Shown here: positions 28,498-35,100 of the stretch, in pieces
Layout of the letters: every line of letters starts with the position of its first letter
How positions within the stretch are numbered: position 1 is the first letter of the stretch
Origin: Aquisalimonas sp.
Lineage (GTDB): Bacteria; Pseudomonadota; Gammaproteobacteria; Nitrococcales; Aquisalimonadaceae
NCBI GenBank assembly: GCA_007126095.1
Contig: SLBZ01000091.1
Coordinates: 19,347 to 83,346, forward strand
Direction of reading: 5' to 3'
Length of the DNA: 64,000 nt
Notes under the pieces: model-generated
Database searches by the model: none
What the model was told of the DNA's origin: nothing
What the model saw: only the letters and a program-made list of their open reading frames with translations
Program-made: the position numbers and the translations under genes

Positions 28498-28525
28498 CTG
28501 CGCCGGGGCTCATGTCTCGGTGCAG
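28498..28525 (+). terminator. Hairpin after phaB
   Basis: CTGCGCCGGG (28498-28507) can pair with CTCGGTGCAG (28516-28525) through eight Watson-Crick and two G-U pairs around an 8-base loop. It starts 9 bp after the phaB stop. There is no T-run, so it is a weak terminator at best. Confidence 0.35.
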
Positions 28526-28586
28526 CGACACCAGCCCGCCGTTTGCTTATTGGTAGGTAAGTTTCAGAGCCAGAGGTCAGAAGGTG

Positions 28587-28615
28587 TTGACAGACAGATT
28601 GGTCTTGGTTAAAAT
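28587..28615 (+). promoter_or_regulatory. Sigma-70 promoter of the intergenic small RNA
   Basis: TTGACA (28587-28592), exactly 17 bp, then TAAAAT (28610-28615): a full consensus -35 and five of six -10 bases. The predicted start is about 28622. A TGCTGCACAGCA dyad (28615-28626) spans the start and resembles the CTGC-N3-GCAG element reported for PhaR. Confidence 0.75.
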
Positions 28616-28662
28616 GCTGCACAGCAACATCGGGAGAGCAAAAAATTGGGAGCTCCCGAAAG

Positions 28663-28746
28663 ATGCTCCCAGATCTGCGCTCTTCTTGTTCTGATTTAAC
28701 GGGTTTTGTGGTTGTCAGGCCTCGCCAGCGAGACCGGAGCGCTTAA
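28663..28746 (+). CDS. Possible 27-codon small ORF inside the candidate small RNA
   Basis: ATG at 28663 has GGGAG ten bases upstream, and the frame runs 27 codons to TAA. The peptide is Arg/Ser-rich with no recognisable family. The Shine-Dalgarno lies in a stem that could hide it. A second ATG at 28614 overlaps the promoter -10 box and cannot be used from that promoter. Support is weak. Confidence 0.15.
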   Translation: MLPDLRSSCSDLTGFVVVRPRQRDRSA

Positions 28747-28764
28747 CCAGCTGAATTACCCGGT
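28698..28764 (-). pseudogene. tRNA-like remnant opposite the candidate small RNA
   Basis: Minus strand from 28764: ACCGGGTAATTCAGCTGG resembles a tRNA acceptor strand and D arm (compare GTAGCTCAGCTGGTTAGAGCG). The sequence near 28698-28704 can pair with the acceptor strand at six of seven positions. The D stem is broken, the anticodon loop is irregular and there is no T arm (no GTTCGA), so it cannot be a working tRNA. Chance resemblance is possible. Confidence 0.25.
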
Positions 28765-28789
28765 TCTAGGACCGGTCTGCTTCTCCTCC

Positions 28790-28841
28790 AGGCGACTCCC
28801 AAGTCGCCTTTTCCGCCCCCTCGCTCGAGGGGGTTTTTTTT
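28790..28841 (+). terminator. Tandem intrinsic terminators
   Basis: First: AGGCGACT-CCCA-AGTCGCCT followed by TTT (28790-28812). Second: CCCCCTC-GCTC-GAGGGGG directly followed by eight T (28816-28841). The second is the strongest rightward intrinsic terminator in the window. Nothing but the candidate small RNA, or read-through from phaB 300 bp upstream, could need it. Confidence 0.9.
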
Positions 28842-29008
28842 GTCCATAACCTGCTGAAGACTGATTCAGTCTTCTGGACTCGTTGGATCTCATTGTAGCG
28901 CGGCAGTGTTGTCTGGCAACCATTTTTGTTGGTGCGTCGCAACAGTGTGTCCGGATGGGAACAGGTTGTCCGCAGATCGTGCCGCCGGTCTGTGCTGTCG
29001 GCAAGACA

Positions 29009-30460
29009 CTACCGGCGCTCTCGCTCCAGTTCCCGCTGGATGTCCTGGCGCCGGGACACGGCGCGGGAGCGGTCATTGATGTCCGCGTCGCTGGCGTTGG
29101 CCACCCGGTCGAGCTGATCCAGTGCCAGCGGGAGGTTGCCGCTGAGGTAGTAGTGCTCGCCCATGGCCAGCATGGCTTCATGGTCCAGCCCCGCGGCGCT
29201 GGCGGCTTCGGCGTGGAGCCGGTGCAGGTGGGCATCGCCCCCCTGGCGCTGAATCTGTCTCCGAACCAGTTGCCGGGCGTCCATCGGGCGGTCCAGCCGC
29301 AGCAGCGTGCGGGCGGTGTGCAGACTCAGGGTGTAGCTGCCCGGGAAGAGATCGAGCCCGAGCTCCAGGCTCTCCAGGGCCGATTCCAGATTGCCCTGTT
29401 CCGAATGAATCCGCGCCAGCGCCACCAGGTAGGCGGTGCGCTCGCTGTCCTCAGCCATCAGCGTCTCCAGCGCCTCCCTCGCTTCGTCGAGCTGATCGTC
29501 CTCGATCTTCGCGAGCGCCAGGCCGAACCGTGTGGCGAAACGGCCGTTATCGCTCTCGGCGCCGTTGTCCAGCTCGGCCTCGAAGTGGCGAATGGCGTCC
29601 CGGGGTTCGTTGGCCCGCTGCACCAGAAGCCGGGCCCGGATCAGGCCGTATGTGGGGCTCTCGTCCGGTGACCCGTTACTGTAACTGCGTGCCCGCGAGC
29701 GCGACTCCGCGATGCGGGATTCGGTGACCGGGTGGGTGCTCAGAAACTCGGGCGGGCGCTGCTGATGCCGGGTAGCCTCGGCCAGACGTTCGAAAAACCG
29801 GGGCATGCCTTCCGGGTCCAGGCCCGCATCCGCAAGAATGCGAATGCCGATGTTGTCGGCCTCGCGCTCGTGTGCGCGGCTGTAGTTCAGCTGCTCCTGG
29901 ATGGATCCGGCCATGCCGCCGATGGCCGCCGCGCTGCCGAGGTCGGCATCCTGCGTCCCCATGAGAATGGCCGCGAGGATGATGCCGAGCGTCTGCAGGC
30001 CGCCGCCGCGGCTGTCGTCCAGCCGGCGCGCGATGTGCCGCTGGCTGACGTGCGCGATTTCGTGGGCCATGACCGCCGCCAGTTCGCTCTCCGACTGCGT
30101 CCGCTCGATCAGACCGCGATTGATGCCGATATACCCCCCGGGCATGGCAAAGGCGTTGATGGCGGGGCTGTCCACCACGAAGAACTCGTAGGCCATGTCC
30201 GGGGTGTTGGCGTGGGAGACGAGGCGCTGTCCCAGGTCCTGAATGTACTCCCGGAGCTCCGGATCGTCGGTCATGGGGACGCGCAATCGCACCTGCCGGA
30301 TCAGCTGCTGGCCCATGCGCTGCTCCTCGGCCACCGACAGCGTCTGGCTCGCGGGGCTGCCCAGGTCGGGCAGGCGCAGTGGGTCGTCCGCCACGGCCAT
30401 GGCGGTGGCAAAGGCCAGCAGAACGGCCAGCAGGAACGTCAGGACTCGGTGCAAGGGCAC
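29009..30460 (-). CDS. bepA: Periplasmic M48 metallopeptidase / TPR chaperone BepA
   Basis: BepA assists LptD and BamA assembly and degrades misfolded outer-membrane proteins. GTG 30460 gives 483 residues (E. coli has 487) with a clean signal peptide (about 1-24) and GGAG upstream; the frame stays open to 30568 with alternative GTG 30502. The zinc site is H133-E134-x2-H137 (HEIAH) with E198 in the EREAD segment. TPR repeats occupy about 285-470. Between it and the small RNA terminator is a GAAGACTG-ATT-CAGTCTTC hairpin (28856-28874). Confidence 0.9.
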   Translation of the reverse strand: MPLHRVLTFLLAVLLAFATAMAVADDPLRLPDLGSPASQTLSVAEEQRMGQQLIRQVRLRVPMTDDPELREYIQDLGQRLVSHANTPDMAYEFFVVDSPAINAFAMPGGYIGINRGLIERTQSESELAAVMAHEIAHVSQRHIARRLDDSRGGGLQTLGIILAAILMGTQDADLGSAAAIGGMAGSIQEQLNYSRAHEREADNIGIRILADAGLDPEGMPRFFERLAEATRHQQRPPEFLSTHPVTESRIAESRSRARSYSNGSPDESPTYGLIRARLLVQRANEPRDAIRHFEAELDNGAESDNGRFATRFGLALAKIEDDQLDEAREALETLMAEDSERTAYLVALARIHSEQGNLESALESLELGLDLFPGSYTLSLHTARTLLRLDRPMDARQLVRRQIQRQGGDAHLHRLHAEAASAAGLDHEAMLAMGEHYYLSGNLPLALDQLDRVANASDADINDRSRAVSRRQDIQRELERERR

Positions 30461-30708
30461 GCTCGGCTGCTCCGGGAAGCGGTGATGACCGGGACTCTCC
30501 ACGTATTGTGACTCTTGGACCCTGGCGGGCCAAACCCGTTCACCAACTTCGCACCAGCGGCGGGACACGCTATGATGCCGACACAGGCGGTAACCAGCGC
30601 GTTTCCGGCCCGCCCCGAAACGTCGCCTACCGCGTCAAAATGAACCCGCACCGGGAAGGATCACGCTCCGCGAGGGGCAGGTTCCGGGCGGCGCCCCGGG
30701 AGGCGTAG

Positions 30709-31797
30709 ATGGAGTTGATCCGGCAGTGGTTTCGCCGCCACTTCGACAATCCGCAGGTGCTTGGCCTGGCCGCCGTACTGCTGGCCGGGCTCGCTGCCAT
30801 TGTCTTCTTTGGCAGCATGCTTGCACCTGTGATTGCCAGCCTGATCCTGGCCTATCTGCTGGAGGGGGTCGTGCGCAAGCTGGAGCAGTTCGGCGTGCCA
30901 CGACTGCTCTCGGTAACGCTTGTTTTCGTGGTCTTCTTTGCGGGCCTGCTGCTCGTCTTCTTCGCGCTGCTGCCGGTGCTGGTGACCCAGATCACCCAGC
31001 TGGTGGACGAGCTGCCGAAGATTCTCAGCACCAGTCAGTCCCTGTTGATGCAGCTGCCGCAGCAGTATCCGCAGCTGTTCTCACAGCAGCAGATCTCCGA
31101 TCTCATCTTCGTCATTCGCCGGGAGGCGCTGGACTGGGGGCAGGCCGTGCTGACCCGGTTCTCATTCCAGTCCGTGGTGGTGGTGATTACGCTGCTGGTT
31201 TATCTGGTGCTGCTGCCGTTCCTGGTGTTCTTCTTCCTCAAGGACAAGGAGGCGCTGGTCCAGTGGGTGGCGCGCTACATGCCCCGGGACCGGGATCTGC
31301 TGGTGACCGTGTGGCGGGACGTGGACGCGCAGATCGGCAATTACGTCCGCGGCAAGTTCGTCGAGATCCTGATCGTTTGGGTGGTGACCTACGTCACGTT
31401 CTCGCTGTTCGGTCTCAGTTTCGCCATGCTGCTGTCGCTGATGGTAGGGCTGTCCGTCATCATCCCCTACATTGGCGCCGCCGTGGTGACCGTGCCAGTG
31501 GGTCTGATCGCCTACTTCCAGTTTGGTTTCGGTCCGGAGTTCGCGTGGGTCATGGTTGCCTACGGCATCATCCAGGCCCTGGACGGCAACGTGCTGGTGC
31601 CCGTGCTCTTCTCCGAGGTGGTCAACCTCCACCCCGTGGCGATCATCGTGGCGATTCTGTTCTTCGGCGGGGTCTGGGGCTTCTGGGGGATCTTCTTCGC
31701 CATCCCTCTGGCGACGGTGATTCAGGCGGTGCTGAAAGCCTGGCCGACCGTCGAGCCGCCCGACCACTCCGAGGAGGGGCGGCTGCCGCCGGCCTGA
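30709..31797 (+). CDS. AI-2E family transporter (PerM-like)
   Basis: This 362-residue inner-membrane protein has about seven to eight hydrophobic segments. The family pattern includes the long amphipathic region after TM3 and the MVAYGIIQALDGNVLVPVLFSEVVNLHPVAIIVAIL block. Family members include the quorum-signal exporter TqsA and proton-coupled antiporters, so the cargo is unknown. ATG 30709 follows GGGAGG. It converges on bcp with only 3 bp between stops. Confidence 0.85.
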   Translation: MELIRQWFRRHFDNPQVLGLAAVLLAGLAAIVFFGSMLAPVIASLILAYLLEGVVRKLEQFGVPRLLSVTLVFVVFFAGLLLVFFALLPVLVTQITQLVDELPKILSTSQSLLMQLPQQYPQLFSQQQISDLIFVIRREALDWGQAVLTRFSFQSVVVVITLLVYLVLLPFLVFFFLKDKEALVQWVARYMPRDRDLLVTVWRDVDAQIGNYVRGKFVEILIVWVVTYVTFSLFGLSFAMLLSLMVGLSVIIPYIGAAVVTVPVGLIAYFQFGFGPEFAWVMVAYGIIQALDGNVLVPVLFSEVVNLHPVAIIVAILFFGGVWGFWGIFFAIPLATVIQAVLKAWPTVEPPDHSEEGRLPPA

Positions 31798-31800
31798 TTG

Positions 31801-32277
31801 TTACCCCTTCTCAAGGGCGTGTACCGCGTCCAAGACCTCCTGTGCGTGGCCAGGCACCTTGACGCCCCGCCATTCACGCCGCAGAACGCCGTCGCGGTCG
31901 ATCAGGAATGTGCTGCGCTCGATGCCCACGGACGTGCGTCCGTACATGGTCTTCTCCTTGAGCACCCCGAACTGCTCGCAGAGCTGCTCGTCCTTGTCCG
32001 AGAGGAGCGGGAAGGTGAAGCCCTGCTTGTTGCGGAAGTTCTCCTGGGCCTTTACGCCGTCTCGGGACGCGCCAAGGATCTCCGCGCCCGCCTCTCGGAA
32101 CGCCGCGTGGAGCTCCGTAAACGCAAGCCCTTCGTTGGTGCAGCCCGGTGTGCTCGCCTTGGGGTAGAAGTAGAGCACCAGGTGGTGGCCGAGATAATCA
32201 CTCAACCGCACAGTCTCGCCGCCGGTCGCGGGGCGGCTGAAGTCGGCGACGGGTTTGCCGACGGTCACGCTGCTCAT
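31801..32277 (-). CDS. bcp: Thioredoxin-dependent peroxiredoxin Bcp
   Basis: Bcp reduces peroxides in the cytoplasm. The 158-residue protein has the peroxidatic site STPGCT with C46 and the usual PrxQ/Bcp fold motifs (FYPKASTPG, LLSDKDEQLCEQFGV). The resolving cysteine that E. coli Bcp has five residues later is replaced by Leu51. C100 (E. coli C99) is kept. It lies 14 bp after gcvR, as in E. coli (gcvR-bcp). Confidence 0.92.
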   Translation of the reverse strand: MSSVTVGKPVADFSRPATGGETVRLSDYLGHHLVLYFYPKASTPGCTNEGLAFTELHAAFREAGAEILGASRDGVKAQENFRNKQGFTFPLLSDKDEQLCEQFGVLKEKTMYGRTSVGIERSTFLIDRDGVLRREWRGVKVPGHAQEVLDAVHALEKG

Positions 32278-32291
32278 GCTGTGTCCTCCTG

Positions 32292-32822
32292 TCAGTGTTT
32301 AACTGGCTCGAACACGGCGTCCAGGTTCATCTGATCGCAGAAATCGAGGAATTCCTCCCGCATGACGGCGATCTGGGTGCTTCCCGGGATCTCCAGCAGC
32401 ATGTTCACCGCAAACATGGGCGTTCCCGTGTGGGCCGCCGGATAGCGCGACGTGGTGAGGTCGCGGATGTTGATCCCGCGCGCGGAAAAGAACTGCGCTA
32501 GCTGGTGCACGATGCCGGGGTGGTCCATGGCGACCACTTCGACGGCATAGGGCAGCAGATCAGCGGCTCGGGTGCGGTCCTGGGTGCGCTTCCAGTGGAT
32601 GTGCAGGTCCAGCTCCTCACCGATGCCCGGAAGCGCCGTCTCGAGCTTCGCCAGGGAATCCCACCGGCCGCCGACCATCTGGATGATGGCGAATTCCCCG
32701 CCCAGGACAGTCATGCGGCTGTCCACCACATTGCAACCCGCCTCCGAAACTGCGGCCGCCAGCCTGTTAATGATGCCGGGCCGGTCTTCGCCCAGCGCCG
32801 TTATGACCAGAAAGCTGTCCAT
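32292..32822 (-). CDS. gcvR: GcvR-type ACT-domain regulator
   Basis: GcvR-type proteins modulate the glycine-cleavage regulator GcvA by protein contact. The 176-residue protein has two ACT domains (about 1-75 and 90-170) with DRPGIINRLAAAV and DHPGIVHQLAQFF. It is encoded upstream of bcp and divergent from dapA, the same arrangement as in E. coli, which is the main reason for choosing GcvR over other ACT proteins. Confidence 0.85.
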   Translation of the reverse strand: MDSFLVITALGEDRPGIINRLAAAVSEAGCNVVDSRMTVLGGEFAIIQMVGGRWDSLAKLETALPGIGEELDLHIHWKRTQDRTRAADLLPYAVEVVAMDHPGIVHQLAQFFSARGINIRDLTTSRYPAAHTGTPMFAVNMLLEIPGSTQIAVMREEFLDFCDQMNLDAVFEPVKH

Positions 32823-33020
32823 CCATCCCCCTCGGTGGTGTGAGTCCGATATGCGGAACCTGTGCTGCTACCGTGTTGTCTCGCGTTCAGGAGTGTAGCG
32901 CACCGCCTTGTGGCATTGCTCCGCCAGCGCCCGCGAAAGTGTATCATGGCGGGGTCGCGGAGCCGCGTGGTTCGCGTCTTCGCGACAGGGTTCGTGAAGC
33001 GCTTCGCCGCCGGGCGTCAC

Positions 33021-33049
33021 TTGTCTGTCCGGGCGGGCGGACGTAGTAT
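33021..33049 (+). promoter_or_regulatory. Probable dapA promoter
   Basis: TTGTCT (33021-33026), 17-bp spacer, TAGTAT (33044-33049), giving a start near 33056 and a 25-nt leader before dapA. The spacer contains a small GTCCG/CGGAC dyad. The remainder of the 258-bp divergent gap with gcvR shows only a GAAGCGCTTC palindrome (32996-33005). Confidence 0.55.
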
Positions 33050-33080
33050 GCAATGTCCATTTTTCCGGGGGGCGAAAGCA

Positions 33081-33956
33081 ATGTTCCGTGGCAGCATGGT
33101 CGCGATGGTGACACCGATGCACGAGGATGGCTCCGTCGACGAGGAAGGCCTCAAGCGGCTGGTGGATTTCCACGTGGACAACGGTACCGATGCCATTGTT
33201 GCTGTTGGTACCACTGGCGAAGCCGCAACGCTGGACTATGACGAGCACTGCTATGTCATGCGGCTGACCGTCGAGGCGGCGCGCAGGCGTATCGCCGTCA
33301 TCGGCGGCAGTGGCGCGAACTCCACCTGGGAGGCGATCAAGCTCACGCGTTGCGCCATGGATGCGGGCTGTGATGCAGCGCTGCTGATCACACCCTATTA
33401 CAACAAGCCCACCCAGGAAGGGCTTTACCAGCACTTTCGCGCCGTCGCCGAGGCGGTGCCGATCCCGCAGATTCTCTACAACGTGCCCGGGCGCACCGCC
33501 TGCGACATGCTGCCGGAAACCGTGGAGCGGCTTGCGGACATCCCCAATATCGTCGCCGTCAAGGAAGCCCACGGGACCATCCAGCGCCCGCGGGAGATCC
33601 TTGAGCGGTGCGGTGACCGCCTGGACGTCTACAGCGGTGATGACGGCAACGCCCGGGAGATCATTCTCGCGGGTGGCAAGGGCTGCATCTCCGTGAGCGC
33701 CAACGTGGCACCGAAGCTCATGCACGACATGTGCATGGCCGCGCTGGAAGGCGACCTGGAGCGGGCCGAAGCGCTGGATGCCCAGCTTGCCGCCCTGCAC
33801 AAGGCGCTGTTCGTCGAGACCAGCCCCATTCCGGTGAAGTGGGCCGTCAGCGAGATGGGGCTCATGGGTCCAACCCTGCGGCTGCCCATGACGCCGCTTT
33901 CGGAATCCCACCACGAGACGGTGCGCCAGGCCATGAAACTGGCGGAGGTTGTCTAA
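33081..33956 (+). CDS. dapA: 4-hydroxy-tetrahydrodipicolinate synthase
   Basis: DapA condenses pyruvate and aspartate semialdehyde in the lysine/diaminopimelate pathway. The 291-residue protein has Schiff-base K161 (VAVKEAHG), Y133 (YNVPGR), R138 and the T44-T45 pair (GTTGEAAT), at the same numbers as E. coli. ATG 33081 is chosen by homology; the frame is open back to 32862. bamC follows after 3 bp, as in E. coli. Confidence 0.96.
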   Translation: MFRGSMVAMVTPMHEDGSVDEEGLKRLVDFHVDNGTDAIVAVGTTGEAATLDYDEHCYVMRLTVEAARRRIAVIGGSGANSTWEAIKLTRCAMDAGCDAALLITPYYNKPTQEGLYQHFRAVAEAVPIPQILYNVPGRTACDMLPETVERLADIPNIVAVKEAHGTIQRPREILERCGDRLDVYSGDDGNAREIILAGGKGCISVSANVAPKLMHDMCMAALEGDLERAEALDAQLAALHKALFVETSPIPVKWAVSEMGLMGPTLRLPMTPLSESHHETVRQAMKLAEVV

Positions 33957-33959
33957 TCC

Positions 33960-35030
33960 ATGTTGCTGCCTGCCCGTTTTGCCGCCGTCGTTCGTCCCGC
34001 ACTGGTGGCGACTCTTGCGCTGGCTCTGGCCGCCTGTGCGGGGAGGGGCGACGACGAGCCCGACCGTCAGGAACGGCTGGTTATGCCGCCGGATCTTTCC
34101 GGTGAGCGTATCGGGCAGGTGCCCGAGAGCCGCCGTGACCGGGGCGAGGCGGCCATGACTGCAGAGCAGCGCGAGGAGCAGGAGCGGGCCTCGCGCGGTG
34201 TCGCGCCGGAGCCGTTGGGGACGCGCATCCGTCAGCAGGGCGCGGAGCGTTGGCTGCAGGTGCAGGCCTCGCCGGAGCAGGTCTGGGAGGGCCTCAACCG
34301 CTGGCTTGAAGAGGAAGGTGTGCCAGTGGCGCGCAGCGAACAGGAACTGGGCGTTATCGAGACCGGCTGGATGGCGCGCCCCATGGGTCCCAGTGGCGGG
34401 GTTTTCCTGCCCCTGGAGCGCGACCCGGAAAGTGCCCCGCTGGTGGATCAGTACCTGATCCGCGTGGAAGCGGCTGAAGAGCAGGGCATGTCCGAGGTTT
34501 TCGTGGCGCATCGGCGCGTTGCCGCCGTCGACGACGGCTGGGTGCCGCGCACGGGCGAACGTGGCCTGGAGGGCGAAGTGCTGCGCGCCTTCATGCTCCA
34601 CCTCGGCGCCGACGAAGCATTCGCGGCCGAGCAGGTGGCTCAGCGCGAACAGCGGCTGACCCGGATGGATACCGATGAGGCCGGCGATCCGGTGCTCATC
34701 GTCCGCGAGGGTTACCTGCAGACGTTCCAGAGGGTGGGTCTGGCACTGGATCGCGCCGCCTTTACCGTGGAAGACCGCAATCGTGCCCAGGGTCGCTTCC
34801 TGGTGCGTTACGACCCCGCTGCCGACCAGGACGACGACGGCCCCGGCTTCTTCTCCCGCCTGGCATTCTGGCGTGAACGCGAGCCGGAGCTGGAGCGCGG
34901 CACCTACGCCATCGTGATCGGCAGCGCCGATGACGGGACGGCTGTCTCGGTCAGGAGCGAGGAGGGCGATCGGGTCTCCGAACGCCTGTCCGAACGGCTG
35001 CTGCTGCTGATCGACGATCAGTTGCGCTGA
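33960..35030 (+). CDS. bamC: Outer membrane assembly lipoprotein BamC
   Basis: BamC is a lipoprotein subunit of the BAM outer-membrane-protein insertion machine. The 356-residue precursor has a lipobox LAAC with Cys26. An extended N-terminal segment contains the family motif RLVMPPDLS (BamD contact), followed by two helix-grip domains (about 95-190 and 220-350). It is highly acidic. The dapA-bamC pairing supports the call although overall BamC sequences diverge strongly. Confidence 0.88.
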   Translation: MLLPARFAAVVRPALVATLALALAACAGRGDDEPDRQERLVMPPDLSGERIGQVPESRRDRGEAAMTAEQREEQERASRGVAPEPLGTRIRQQGAERWLQVQASPEQVWEGLNRWLEEEGVPVARSEQELGVIETGWMARPMGPSGGVFLPLERDPESAPLVDQYLIRVEAAEEQGMSEVFVAHRRVAAVDDGWVPRTGERGLEGEVLRAFMLHLGADEAFAAEQVAQREQRLTRMDTDEAGDPVLIVREGYLQTFQRVGLALDRAAFTVEDRNRAQGRFLVRYDPAADQDDDGPGFFSRLAFWREREPELERGTYAIVIGSADDGTAVSVRSEEGDRVSERLSERLLLLIDDQLR

Positions 35031-35100
35031 TGAGTGGCCCCCGGCCCACACGGTGGTCCGGCCGGGGGCAGCGCCCCACCGCCTTGTGTAACGGAACGAC

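Larger units (their letters stand above)
28622..28841 (+). ncRNA. Candidate small RNA of about 220 nt downstream of phaB
   Basis: The unit is bounded by a consensus promoter and by two tandem intrinsic terminators, with no convincing gene inside. Near the 5' end, GGGAG/GCTCCC segments (28632-28670) can pair in several mutually exclusive ways. AGACCGG (28731-28737) can pair with CCGGTCT (28772-28778). I do not recognise it as 6S, tmRNA, RNase P, SRP or a known riboswitch. A 27-codon open frame lies inside, so a dual-function RNA is possible. Confidence 0.6.

Noticed and set aside
28614-28694. 26-codon frame starting at 28614
   Set aside because: Its ATG overlaps the -10 box of the small RNA promoter, so it would not be in the transcript.
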